Shown here piece by piece: positions 51,864 to 60,585 of a stretch of DNA of 64,000 bases. Both the position numbers and the translations under genes were made by a program. The stretch covers positions 104,818 to 168,817 of the forward strand of contig JANXUT010000025.1 of the NCBI GenBank assembly GCA_025356075.1. The letters run 5' to 3'. This DNA is from Pseudomonadota bacterium. GTDB lineage: Bacteria; Pseudomonadota; Gammaproteobacteria; Steroidobacterales; Steroidobacteraceae. Below the pieces are notes generated by a model that saw only the letters and a program-made list of their open reading frames with translations, searched no databases and was not told where the DNA came from. Every line of letters starts with the position of its first letter. The stretch's first letter is position 1.

Positions 51864-52544
51864 TCAGGCGGTCAGCAATTGCTCGAAAAAGCCCCCGAAC
51901 TGGCGCTGCCGGTCGACAAAATGGATCTCGAGGATCCAATGCCGCGGCGCTCCCGACTCGTCGGGTTCGCGCAGGTCGAGAGGGTTGCCGCTGCGAATCG
52001 AGAACTTCTTCGGCTCCGCCGAGGCCGTTTCGTGCGGGAAGTGGCCGATCAGGTGCCCGGCGGTCGGGGCACCGAACTCCCATCCTGCCGACGTCGCAAG
52101 GCCCGATACGTAGTCGTAGAGGGCTCCGGCGGTCAGATCGGGCGTCCGCTCGAAGTGCGCCTTGCCGGACGCAAAGGCCGCCTCGATGTCGGCAACGAGC
52201 CGGTGCTTGTCAGGATCGGCACCGACGACGTAAGTGCGTCCGTAGTCCGCCTCCCAGCTTTCGAACACGGGGCCGAGGTCGAGATAGACGGAGTCGTCCT
52301 CGGCGACGCGCCGGTCTGGCGGCTCGTCGTAGTAGGTCAGCATCGTATTGGGTCCGGCGCGGACGACGCGCTTGTGCCAGTGACGACGCACGCCGAATCG
52401 ACGCTGCGCCAGCTCCTGGATTTCGCGGCTGAGCTCGCTCTCGAGCACGCCAGGCCGGATGAGCCCGGAACTGACGACTTCGCAGAAGAGTGAATCGGCC
52501 TTCTGCTGCGCCTCGATGAGCGCGGCGGCGACGGAATCGGACAC
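51864..52544 (-). CDS. M24-family (pita-bread fold) peptidase-like protein
   Basis: A 226-residue protein from a GTG start, with only the pita-bread catalytic half. SVYLDLGPVFESWEADYGRTYVVG holds the two metal Asp, AGHLIGHFPHE the metal His, and WILEIHFVDRQRQFGGFFEQLL the end with metal Glu. Proline-specific Xaa-Pro peptidases carry a longer N-terminal domain that is absent here. It may cleave or merely bind small peptides. Divergent from the DUF3096 gene. Confidence 0.85.
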   Translation of the reverse strand: MSDSVAAALIEAQQKADSLFCEVVSSGLIRPGVLESELSREIQELAQRRFGVRRHWHKRVVRAGPNTMLTYYDEPPDRRVAEDDSVYLDLGPVFESWEADYGRTYVVGADPDKHRLVADIEAAFASGKAHFERTPDLTAGALYDYVSGLATSAGWEFGAPTAGHLIGHFPHETASAEPKKFSIRSGNPLDLREPDESGAPRHWILEIHFVDRQRQFGGFFEQLLTA

Positions 52545-52793
52545 AGGATCATCTCCGCATTCAGGACGTCCCGGATCCTACCCGTTACCCAGGACCTTGC
52601 CCACACGCGCGCCTCTGACCGTCCGGCGCAGTTGATCGCCGGGCGACACGCCTGACCCGAAGGGACCCTGCGCCGTGTCGGACGAACTGCCGCTCTGCAA
52701 GTGGCCTCGTCCTACGGCATCGCCACCGGAACGCGAGTATTAATCTAGGGCATCGGTCGCGGAGTTCCGCGATCCCTGTCGCAGGAAAATCGC

Positions 52794-52949
52794 ATGAATC
52801 TCCATCTGACCATTGGGCCCTTGGTGTCGCTCGTCGCCGGTATCCTGATCCTGGCGGTTCCGCGGCTCCTCAACTACATCGTCGCCGTGTACCTGATAAT
52901 CATCGGGTTGCTCGGCTTGTTCGGCACGGGCGGGACGCACTTCGGCTGA
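52794..52949 (+). CDS. DUF3096 family small membrane protein
   Basis: A 51-residue membrane peptide. NLHLTIGPLVSLVAGILIL and NYIVAVYLIIIGLLGLFG are the two helices of DUF3096, with a Pro-Arg turn between them. The ATG follows AGGAAA by 7 bases. Function unknown. Lies between an M24-fold gene and a convergent metallo-beta-lactamase gene. Confidence 0.88.
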   Translation: MNLHLTIGPLVSLVAGILILAVPRLLNYIVAVYLIIIGLLGLFGTGGTHFG

Positions 52950-52992
52950 GGGCTCGCGACCGGCCGCACCACAGCTGGCGCGGATCGTCAGA

Positions 52993-53958
52993 TCACGGGC
53001 GCATCCACGGGTACTTGGCAAGTAGTGTCATTCGCTCGTTGACGGGGATCACGCGCGGGTAGATGCCGCGCGAAGTGGCGCTGCCGTCGGCGGCGGCCGC
53101 AGTTGCGCGCCCGAGAGCCAGCACATCCGCCTTGCGCATAGCCGGCACGTCGACCGCCGGTAGCCGGTCGCAGCCGTGCGCTCCATAGACGCTGAAACCT
53201 TCGTCGAGAAGCCCGGCGATGCGACCTGCACTACTCGAGTACGCGCCGAGGTCCGCGCCCGGCAGGTACGCGTAGATGTCCGACGGGTAGATGAAATCGC
53301 CCGCGAAGAGCCGATTGGCACCGTGATCAAGTAATACGACGGAGTCGGGCGTATGACCCGGGACGCTCAGCAAGCGGACGCGACGGCCTCCGAGGTCGAT
53401 GTCCGAGCCGGGTGCGATCCAGCGGGCGACGCGGACGCTCGGGCGGGTGAATCCCTCCACGAATCCGAGGAACTGATAGAAGCCGAAGGAAAACACGCCC
53501 TCGTGAACCTGCGCGCGCAGCGCCGGCAGGTCCGGCAGGCCGATGTCGGAGAACCGCGAGAGGTTTCCGACATGGTCGAAGTGCAGGTGCGAGGGAATCG
53601 CGAGCACCGGCAGGGCGGTGAGCGAGCGGACGACGGGCGTGATGTCGCGCACGCCCGGACCCGTGTCAAACATGAGCGCGCGCTCAGAGCCGACGAGGAG
53701 GTAGCTGAAGTTGCACTGCCCGTACAGGGGCTCGCCGATCGCGAAGGCGTTCTCGCCGAGAGCAGCGACGACGAAGTAGCGGTCAAACCAGCGTAGCCCG
53801 GCGGCGAGGTCCGGCACCGTCGAACTCATCTGCGGTGTGCCGCCGTGGAGGCGCCACCGCCAGGCTGCCAGCTCCGGTGCACGCCAGAGTGCAGTGACCG
53901 CCAGTGCGAGCGCGATGGCCGGGATTGCGATCAGCCACCGCAGCGTTGCCCGCTTCAT
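52993..53958 (-). CDS. exported metallo-beta-lactamase-fold hydrolase
   Basis: A 321-residue protein with an N-terminal hydrophobic anchor (WLIAIPAIALALAVTALW). The metal-binding motif HLHFDHVGN is intact, and VRLLSVPGHTPDSVVLLDHG and FAGDFIYPSDIYAYL carry further ligands. The family hydrolyses lactones, thioesters or glutathione esters. The ATG at 53958 gives a sensible signal anchor. It lies 78 bases downstream of msrA on the same strand, at the end of the methionine-repair operon, though it may have its own promoter. Confidence 0.88.
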   Translation of the reverse strand: MKRATLRWLIAIPAIALALAVTALWRAPELAAWRWRLHGGTPQMSSTVPDLAAGLRWFDRYFVVAALGENAFAIGEPLYGQCNFSYLLVGSERALMFDTGPGVRDITPVVRSLTALPVLAIPSHLHFDHVGNLSRFSDIGLPDLPALRAQVHEGVFSFGFYQFLGFVEGFTRPSVRVARWIAPGSDIDLGGRRVRLLSVPGHTPDSVVLLDHGANRLFAGDFIYPSDIYAYLPGADLGAYSSSAGRIAGLLDEGFSVYGAHGCDRLPAVDVPAMRKADVLALGRATAAAADGSATSRGIYPRVIPVNERMTLLAKYPWMRP

Positions 53959-54036
53959 GCATCGTCCCCCGGCGCGCCAGTGCGCGGGCGCCACGCATCA
54001 TAAGGGTTTCGGTGGCACGCCGGGCGGTCGCCGGCC

Positions 54037-54768
54037 TCACCGTGCTGCGACGGCCGACGTCACCAGGACCGGCGTCAGCCGGTAGCGCTCCGGGAACAAC
54101 CGCTTCAGAGCCTCCACCTTCGGCAGGTCGTTGTAGGCGATGTATGGCTGGGTCGGGTTGAGTGTCAGGTAGTCCTGGTGATAGCGCTCGGCGGGGTAGA
54201 ACCCGTGCAGCGGCTCGATCTTGGTCGCTATCGGTCGCTGATAGACGTGGGCGCTGCCAAGTTGCGCGATGTAGCTGTCGATGACCCGCTTCTGCGTGTC
54301 GTCCACCGGGAAGATAGCCGAGCGGTACTGGCTGCCGGAGTCCGGTCCCTGCCGATTCAGCTGCGTCGGATCGTGCGCCACCGAGAAGAAGATCTGCAGG
54401 AGCGAGCCGAGCGTCACCTCCTTGGGATCGTAGGTGATTTCGACCGACTCGGCGTGCCCCGTCAATCCGGAGCCTACGATCTCGTAGTGCGCACTCGCCG
54501 CGTTTCCGCCGGCGTAGCCGGAGACCGCGCGGGTGACGCCGCGAACGTGCTGGTAGACGCCCTGTATGCCCCAAAAGCATCCACCGGCAAGAACCAGCTT
54601 CTCGTTGCCGGCAGTTGCGGCGACCGGCTCATCGACAACGGGTGACGGCACGCGCTGCATGGCTTCTTCCGAGTGCGCGATGCCATTGCACGCGAGCAGG
54701 GCGAGGCTGAGGCCGGCGAATGCCGCGAGTGCGTAGCCGCGCGTCCGATCAAGGTTTCGGTGGATCAT
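54037..54768 (-). CDS. msrA: periplasmic peptide methionine-S-sulfoxide reductase
   Basis: A 243-residue MsrA with a signal peptide or lipoprotein-like start (AALAAFAGLSLALLAC). The catalytic Cys lies in LAGGCFWGIQGVYQHV; GYAGGNAASAHYEIVG, HAESVEITYDPKEV and HDPTQLNRQGPDSGSQYRS follow. It reduces the S-epimer of methionine sulfoxide in exported proteins. The ATG at 54768 is chosen for the export signal. The gene follows dipZ (25-base gap), which supplies electrons across the membrane, and msrB upstream handles the R-epimer. Confidence 0.93.
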   Translation of the reverse strand: MIHRNLDRTRGYALAAFAGLSLALLACNGIAHSEEAMQRVPSPVVDEPVAATAGNEKLVLAGGCFWGIQGVYQHVRGVTRAVSGYAGGNAASAHYEIVGSGLTGHAESVEITYDPKEVTLGSLLQIFFSVAHDPTQLNRQGPDSGSQYRSAIFPVDDTQKRVIDSYIAQLGSAHVYQRPIATKIEPLHGFYPAERYHQDYLTLNPTQPYIAYNDLPKVEALKRLFPERYRLTPVLVTSAVAAR

Positions 54769-54793
54769 AGTGAGTCTCCGGTCGACGGCCGTC

Positions 54794-56626
54794 TCAGCCG
54801 AAGGTGAACGCGAAGGATTGAACCGCGCTGTCGAGGAATTCAATTTCGACGGTTCGGTCCCGGATCGGCCCGGATTGGCGAATCAGCTGGTATAGGCGCT
54901 GGCTGGTAACCGTGCCGGCGCCGTCCGGCGTCGTGTCGGTGCCATGACTCTCGCCGGGCGCCGCGCCGTCCAGGCGCACGCGCACGCGCACCGGTTTCCC
55001 CCCGGGCCCCGGTCCGAGGACCAGGTGAACGTCGCGCGCGTGGAACCGATAGACGAGGCGGCCGCCGGCGGACTCGAGGGTCGCCATTTCGCTCGCAACG
55101 CGCCACCGACCGGCCAGAGCCCACTGATTGAGCGCGAGGCCCGGCGGAGCGGCGTAGTCGGCCGCGTGGTCGTGAACCTGGCCACCCGGCGAGGCGAAAT
55201 TCTCCGCGCGCGCGTAGCCTACGTACGTTTCCTGAGATTGGGCATTCATGTCGTCCGCCGCGAGACCGACGCCGTCGGCCTGCGGCGCAACGAAGTCGCC
55301 GCCCGTCGTCTCGTGGCCCGCCTCGGCCAGCAGCTGCTGGATGATGGCCTCCGACTGCGCGTACTCGCCTTCGCCGAAATGGTGATGGCGAATGCGCCCC
55401 TTCGCGTCGATGAAATAGTGCGCCGGCCAGTACTGGTTCCGGAAAGCGCGCCAGATCGCGTAGTTGTTGTCGACGGCGACCGGATAGCCGACACCGAGGT
55501 CGCGCGTGGCGCGCCGCACATTGTCTAGGTTCTTCTCGAACGCGAATTCCGGCGCGTGCACGCCGATCACCACGAGGCCGGCACTGTCGTATTTGTCGGC
55601 CCACGCCTTCACGTATGGCAGTGCGCGCAGGCAGTTGATGCAGGAATAGGTCCAGAAATCGATCAGCACGACCTTGCCGCGCAGCGCCGCGGGCGCCAGC
55701 GGTGCGGAATTGAGCCACAGCACCGCGCCATCGAGCGAAGGTAGATGTCCTTCGATCGGCAATTCTCCGCCGCGATGATCGCCCGCCGCAGCCATCATGG
55801 CTCCGCCGGTCATCGCGCGTGCATCGGCGCGCATCATCATCGCGTCGTTGGCCGACATCATGGCGCCGTCCGGCAGCGTCGGGTTGGCGGCAGCCGCGGG
55901 CGTGTGTATGCGGTCGATGAGTGCCTGCTCGAGAGACGCCGTCCGTCCGATCGACAGGCGAGTGAGGAAGCCGGTATCCGCGCCGGCGGCAATTGCTGCG
56001 ACAGCGGCCAGTACGGCGACGCCGAGCCCCCGTCGAACCCATTCGCTCGCGCCGAGCGAGCGCTTCAGCAATCCAAGCACGCGACCACCGACCAGGAGCA
56101 CGATCGCGAGCGAAGTCGCGGAGCCGGCCGCATAGGCAAGCAAAAGCAGCGAGGAGCGAGTCGTCGCGCCTTCGAGCGCGGCACCGGTGAGGACGAGGCC
56201 GAGAATCGGGCCGGCGCACGGCGCCCAGAGCAATCCGGTCGCGGCACCGAGCAGGAACGAGGATCCGAGCGGCGGCGGTGCGTCAGCGCCCGACGGGCCC
56301 GCCGCCTGCGTCAACCGGGCGCCGAGCGCGACGAACGGCCGCGCGACGAGATCCGCGAGCCGGTGGGAAAGCAGCGTCAGCCCGAAGAGTCCGAGCAGCA
56401 CGATCGCCGCGTAGCGCCCAAACTGATTCGCCTGCACCGCCCAGCCGCCTCCGACGGCGGCGAGCGTCGCGACGGATGCGAACGCGACAGTCATCCCTGC
56501 CAGGAGAGGCAACACGCTCTTCACGAACGGCTGGCCCGCGCGCGCGAACACGAACGGCAGCACGGGAAGGATGCAAGGGCTCAGGATCGTGAGCACGCCG
56601 CCGAGGTAAGCGAGGACCAGGATCAT
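54794..56626 (-). CDS. dipZ: DipZ-type transmembrane thiol-disulfide transporter (CcdA + thioredoxin-like)
   Basis: A 610-residue protein. CcdA-like half with membrane helices (about 1-235) including the Cys pair regions ILSPCILPVLPF and LLWAPCAGPILG; a thioredoxin/TlpA-like domain (about 300-430) with FWTYSCINCLRALPYVKAW; and a C-terminal beta domain (about 470-610) of the DipZ/ScsB type. A Met-rich linker of about 26 residues (near 252-278, eight Met) lies between the membrane part and the thioredoxin domain. It moves electrons from cytoplasmic thioredoxin to periplasmic targets, here the adjacent MsrA and MsrB. Confidence 0.93.
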   Translation of the reverse strand: MILVLAYLGGVLTILSPCILPVLPFVFARAGQPFVKSVLPLLAGMTVAFASVATLAAVGGGWAVQANQFGRYAAIVLLGLFGLTLLSHRLADLVARPFVALGARLTQAAGPSGADAPPPLGSSFLLGAATGLLWAPCAGPILGLVLTGAALEGATTRSSLLLLAYAAGSATSLAIVLLVGGRVLGLLKRSLGASEWVRRGLGVAVLAAVAAIAAGADTGFLTRLSIGRTASLEQALIDRIHTPAAAANPTLPDGAMMSANDAMMMRADARAMTGGAMMAAAGDHRGGELPIEGHLPSLDGAVLWLNSAPLAPAALRGKVVLIDFWTYSCINCLRALPYVKAWADKYDSAGLVVIGVHAPEFAFEKNLDNVRRATRDLGVGYPVAVDNNYAIWRAFRNQYWPAHYFIDAKGRIRHHHFGEGEYAQSEAIIQQLLAEAGHETTGGDFVAPQADGVGLAADDMNAQSQETYVGYARAENFASPGGQVHDHAADYAAPPGLALNQWALAGRWRVASEMATLESAGGRLVYRFHARDVHLVLGPGPGGKPVRVRVRLDGAAPGESHGTDTTPDGAGTVTSQRLYQLIRQSGPIRDRTVEIEFLDSAVQSFAFTFG

Positions 56627-56650
56627 GTGTAATTCCAGCGTGGAGGCGCG

Positions 56651-57154
56651 CTACGCGGTCGGCTTGAACGTCATTGCAACTCCGTTCATGCAGTAGCGCA
56701 ATCCGGTCGGCCTCGGACCGTCGTCGAACACATGACCGAGGTGGCCGCCGCAGCGATGGCAATGCACTTCGATGCGGGAGATCCCGAAGGTGGAGTCGGA
56801 GCGTTCGCCGACGGAATGTGCGAGCGGTTGCCAGAAGCTCGGCCAGCCGGTGCCGCTCTCAAACTTCGTCTTCGATGAGAAGAGATCAAGCGCACACCCG
56901 GCACAGGCGAATACTCCCGCCCGGTGCTCGTCGTTGAGCGGGCTCGAGAACGCACGCTCGGTGCCTTCGCGACGCAGGACCGCGAACTGGCTCGGGCTTA
57001 GGAGCTTTTGCCATTCCTCATCGGTATGGGTGATCTCGAACGCCGGAGCGGCGGCCAACGCGCGCGATCCGCGCCGGTCGATCAGTCCGAGGCCGACAAG
57101 GACGGCGCCGGTCGTTGCCCCGGTGAGTAGCAGTTGGCGTCGCGAGAGTTTCAT
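56651..57154 (-). CDS. msrB: Tat-exported peptide methionine-R-sulfoxide reductase
   Basis: A 167-residue MsrB. The N-terminus has a Tat signal (MKLSRRQLLLTGATTGAVLVG); the zinc-binding Cys pairs are CAGC and CHRC, and the catalytic Cys lies in GLRYCMNGVAMTF near residue 155. WPSFWQPL is the substrate-binding block. It reduces the R-epimer of methionine sulfoxide, probably in folded periplasmic proteins. dipZ starts 24 bases after its stop. Confidence 0.94.
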   Translation of the reverse strand: MKLSRRQLLLTGATTGAVLVGLGLIDRRGSRALAAAPAFEITHTDEEWQKLLSPSQFAVLRREGTERAFSSPLNDEHRAGVFACAGCALDLFSSKTKFESGTGWPSFWQPLAHSVGERSDSTFGISRIEVHCHRCGGHLGHVFDDGPRPTGLRYCMNGVAMTFKPTA

Positions 57155-57367
57155 GGATACGTCCGGCGGGTCGAGTGAGTCGGAGCCATCGCCGACGATT
57201 GCGATGGCGGGGTTTCCGAGGTGCTACCCACAGGACCGGCGCGGGCCGGAACTTGTTACACCGGGCTTGGGCGCTCCGGATGCCCGCCGCCGTTCCATGG
57301 ACTCTCGTAACCCGTTGAAAAGACTGTCGGTCGTGCGCATCGACCGCGTCGGCGCCCGCATCGGGAC

Positions 57368-58114
57368 CTAGCGTCGACGCGTCCCGCGCGTCGCGCGGCC
57401 CGGACGTGCGGCCATCTTGCGCTTTGAGCCTCGGGCAGGCCTCCTGGAAGCGGATTTCCGGCCGGCTACCTTGCGCTTCTTCGGCGGCGTCTTCGTGACT
57501 GGGACTCGACGAGCGCGGACTTTCGGACCGCCACGGCCTTCAGCTCGGGTTCGTGACAGAGCGAGGCGCAGGCGCTCGAGCGCAACTTCAAGTTCCATCC
57601 GCGTCTGCGCGAGCGTCTGCTCGCGCGCAGCGGCCTCGGCGCGCTCTTCCTCGAGCGCGGCTTCGCGACGCGCGAGGAGTGCCCGCGTTTCCGCCAGGGA
57701 TTTCTCGACCGACGCACGATGACGGTGGAGCTCCTGGTTGAGCGTCAGCAACGCCTTCGCCTCGGCCCGTAGCGCATCGCGCTCGGCGTCGCTCGCGCGG
57801 CTCGCCGTATCGCCGTCGGCCTTCCCGGCACCGCGTTGGTCGCCTGCCGCGAGGCGCCACAGCTCGGTCATCATCGAGACCGCTTCGGCCGGGAAGCCGG
57901 CGAGCGGCGTCTCGGCCGCCACCAGCCGTCCGCCGAGTTCGCGGTACCAGTCATTGAGATAGGCGGTGACCGAATTCGGCGAGCCGCCGCCGAGGAGCTC
58001 GCGAATGCCCTCGACGGTCGGGCGTCGGCCCGATCTCAGGACCCGGTCGGCCGCCTGCCAGACGCGAACGCGGCTCGCTTTTGGTTCCGGCGCGGATTCG
58101 CTATGTGCTGCCAT
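57368..58114 (-). CDS. KfrA-like DNA-binding coiled-coil protein with basic tail
   Basis: A 248-residue protein. The N-terminal part (about 10-75, VWQAADRVLRSGRRPTVEGIRELLG and SPNSVTAYLNDWYREL) matches the DNA-binding domain of plasmid KfrA proteins (PF11740). A long alpha-helical coiled coil (about 115-200, Ala/Glu/Arg-rich heptads) follows, then a very basic Lys/Arg/Pro tail (about 205-248, histone-H1-like). KfrA forms filaments on its promoter and helps segregate plasmids such as RK2; the basic tail is extra. Together with repA-parAB it points to plasmid ancestry. Start ATG 58114. Confidence 0.82.
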   Translation of the reverse strand: MAAHSESAPEPKASRVRVWQAADRVLRSGRRPTVEGIRELLGGGSPNSVTAYLNDWYRELGGRLVAAETPLAGFPAEAVSMMTELWRLAAGDQRGAGKADGDTASRASDAERDALRAEAKALLTLNQELHRHRASVEKSLAETRALLARREAALEEERAEAAAREQTLAQTRMELEVALERLRLALSRTRAEGRGGPKVRARRVPVTKTPPKKRKVAGRKSASRRPARGSKRKMAARPGRATRGTRRR

Positions 58115-58474
58115 TGTCGACCTCGGAGGTCCACGGGAATGTCGAGACGTGGACCGAGTCATCTCGCAACGCGGTCGCGCCCGTCCCCCGGCGAGCGCGG
58201 GTGGCACCGATCCCGCGCAGTCTATGATATGTGCGGTTGTCGCGGTGCCTGGTGAGGCTTCCCGTGGGTCGCCGGCGCGAACCGGCATTCTTGTCGCAGC
58301 GTCGTCGATGTCCCGGAGCGAGCGTCATCGAGAGCCGGCTCGATGGTGAGTGACGGCCGGCATCGTCGGTCCGGTCGAACGGGCCAGCACCCGTGGCCAC
58401 GCCGCAGGGGCTAATTTACGGATTGGAAAATAATTCTCGTCGTCCCCGACGAGCGCGGGCGATCGCCCGGTTCG
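58115..58474. other. intergenic region upstream of the KfrA-like gene
   Basis: About 360 bases, no credible gene. A short A+T-rich patch (58411-58438) may hold the promoter of the KfrA-like gene; no palindrome matching known KfrA operators was identified. Confidence 0.45.
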
Positions 58475-59167
58475 CTAGCCAATACGACGCCGCGGCTTCT
58501 TCTGGCGCGATTCCGGGGCGCTCGCCCGGGCCTCGACCGGACGTCCGCCGGTAGCGGCAATCAGCTGCGCTTCAAGCCCCGAGCAGATCGACAAGACCCG
58601 GCAGGGGCCTTCGCCGGCGGCGAGGTAGGCGTGCCCCATCCCGCTGTCGAAATAAATCGAATCGCCCTTCTTGAGGCGCACTGGCGTGTAGAGGCTCGTG
58701 TGGAACTCGACTTCACCGTCGAGGACGTAGGCGTACTCCTCGCCCGGGTGTCGCACCAACTCGCCGAACTCCTCGAGAGTGCGCGCGCGTAATTCCGCGA
58801 CGATCGGGATGATTCGCTTCTTGAGGAGGTCCGATGCCGGGTAGAGGTGGCCGTAGCTCTTTGTCTCGATGGCCCGTCCACCGCCGCGGCGCGTGATGCT
58901 GCGACGGCCGCCGACCTGCGGCTGGCTCTCTATGGTATCGCCGCCGCCGAACAGCTTGGAAATGTCGACTTTCAGGCCCTCGCTGATTCGCACGAGCTTG
59001 TCGTAGGAGAGGGACATCTTGTCGTTCTCGACCTTGGACAGGGTCGAGGTCGTCAGGCCGGTGCGCCCGCTGACTTCCGCCAGCGTCCAGCCGTGCTGGC
59101 GACGCAGCGCCTTGAGGACGGCGCCAGGCTTCGCAATCGACCGGCCGGGAGGGGTCTGTTCCGTCAT
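58475..59167 (-). CDS. XRE-family regulator with cupin sensor domain
   Basis: A 230-residue regulator. The N-terminal HTH (about 15-70, LKALRRQHGWTLAEVSGRTGL, TLSKVENDKMSLSYDKL) is followed by a Cupin_2 domain (about 120-200, LVRHPGEEYAYVLDGEVEF, LKKGDSIYFDSGMGHAY). Such proteins (PuuR/SutR type) repress small-molecule catabolism until a ligand binds the cupin. A pair of direct repeats lies upstream, and the divergent genes encode a dipeptidase and a transporter, its likely targets. Confidence 0.9.
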   Translation of the reverse strand: MTEQTPPGRSIAKPGAVLKALRRQHGWTLAEVSGRTGLTTSTLSKVENDKMSLSYDKLVRISEGLKVDISKLFGGGDTIESQPQVGGRRSITRRGGGRAIETKSYGHLYPASDLLKKRIIPIVAELRARTLEEFGELVRHPGEEYAYVLDGEVEFHTSLYTPVRLKKGDSIYFDSGMGHAYLAAGEGPCRVLSICSGLEAQLIAATGGRPVEARASAPESRQKKPRRRIG

Positions 59168-59241
59168 CGGTACTCCGAAACCAGAAGCTGGGAGCGCAAT
59201 GCAGCAGCGTCACGCCGGGCTCAGGCCGAGTTGATGATAAT

Positions 59242-59274
59242 CGAAAACTGGTTGCCAAAAACGAAAAACTGTTG
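59242..59274. promoter_or_regulatory. direct repeat upstream of XRE-cupin regulator (candidate operator)
   Basis: CGAAAACTGGTTG (59242-59254) and CGAAAAACTGTTG (59262-59274) are near-identical and offset by 20 bases, about two DNA turns. They lie between the regulator start (59167) and the dipeptidase gene (59461) in an A+T-rich patch. Confidence 0.5.
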
Positions 59275-59460
59275 TCCTATTGGCGCAAAGCGGCGGGGGC
59301 CGCCCGCGTTCGCGGGCGTGAGCCGATGCGCGTGCAACTCGGCGGGCGGCTGTGTGGGCAGCGCGCGAGCATCGGTACCTCGGCGATCTGGTCCCGGGTC
59401 CTCGCGCGGCGGCGCGGTACCGAGGGCAGCGAAACTGACACACGATCGGAGCTAAAGATC

Positions 59461-60585
59461 ATGCAATTCAATGCGGGACGACGGGCAGTGCTTCGCGGGG
59501 CGGCGGCCGCGCTCGTGGCACCGATGCTGAATCTCGGTGTCGCTCGGGTATTTGCGGACAAGCCGAAGACCTACTCGACGCGCGTCATCGATCTCGTGCA
59601 CCGCTCGGTCGTCATTGACATGCTGGCGCCCCTGACACTAACCCTGTCGCCCGAATACTCCGCCGGCACCCTGTCCGCGGCGGACGCAGCACTGTTCCGC
59701 GAGTCCGGCATCAACGCCTTCCACCATTCAGCCGGCATCGGCACCTATGCCGACGTCATGGAGTTCATGGCCGGCTGGAACGGCTTCGTCGGCCGCAACA
59801 GCGATGTGTTCTCGATCGTCAACCACATCGGCGACATCGACCATGCAAAGGCGGTCGGCAAGATCGCGGTCATCATGGGCCAGCAGGACGCCGACCACTT
59901 TCGCACGCCCGCCGACGTCAAGACGTTCTACGGGCTCGGCCAGCGCGTCTCGCAGCTGACGTACAACGCCCAGAACCTGCTCGGCTCCGGTTCGACCGAA
60001 CGGGTGGACGGTGGTGTCACCGACTTCGGCATCGAGATCATCAAGGCGATGAACGAGGCCGGCATGCTGATCGACGTATCCCACTCGGGCGACCGCACGA
60101 CGCTCGATGCCATCGAGCTTTCGCCCAAGCCGATCGCGATCACGCACTCCAATTGCCGGGCGCTCAACAACCACCCGCGCCTGAAGACAGACGAGGCGAT
60201 CAAGGCGCTGGCCGCGAAGGGGGGCGTGATCGGGATTTCGGCCGTTCGCATGTTCATCAAGGCCGACGAGCCGACGACGGTGGAGCACATGGTCGATCAC
60301 ATCGATCACGTCGTGAAGCTGGTCGGCATCGAGCACGTGGGAGTCGGCTCCGATTCCGACCTGCTTGGCTATGACAAGCTGCCCGCCGAAATCAACAAGA
60401 TGCTGCGCTCGAGCTACAAGGCGAGCTACGCGTTCCGCGAGAAGATCGACACTGACGGAATGGATCATCCGAAGAAGATGTACACGCTCACGGATGCGCT
60501 CATCAGGCGTGGCTACAGCGATGCCAATATCTCGCTGATCCTGGGCGGCAATTTCCGCCGGTTGCTTGCGGGCACCTGGAAGTGA
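59461..60585 (+). CDS. Tat-exported M19 (renal-type) dipeptidase family protein with altered metal site
   Basis: A 374-residue protein with a Tat-like signal (GRRAVLRGAAAALVAPML). The fold is M19: GINAFHHSAGIGTY, DVSHSGDRTTLDAI and AITHSNCRAL give the two metal His. However, the usual HxD at the start of strand 1 reads VVIDMLAPL, and the bridging Glu block reads IMGQQDAD (Gln for Glu), so the di-zinc site looks incomplete. Function may be altered from dipeptide hydrolysis. The transporter gene starts 4 bases before its stop (GTGA), so the pair is coupled. Confidence 0.88.
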   Translation: MQFNAGRRAVLRGAAAALVAPMLNLGVARVFADKPKTYSTRVIDLVHRSVVIDMLAPLTLTLSPEYSAGTLSAADAALFRESGINAFHHSAGIGTYADVMEFMAGWNGFVGRNSDVFSIVNHIGDIDHAKAVGKIAVIMGQQDADHFRTPADVKTFYGLGQRVSQLTYNAQNLLGSGSTERVDGGVTDFGIEIIKAMNEAGMLIDVSHSGDRTTLDAIELSPKPIAITHSNCRALNNHPRLKTDEAIKALAAKGGVIGISAVRMFIKADEPTTVEHMVDHIDHVVKLVGIEHVGVGSDSDLLGYDKLPAEINKMLRSSYKASYAFREKIDTDGMDHPKKMYTLTDALIRRGYSDANISLILGGNFRRLLAGTWK

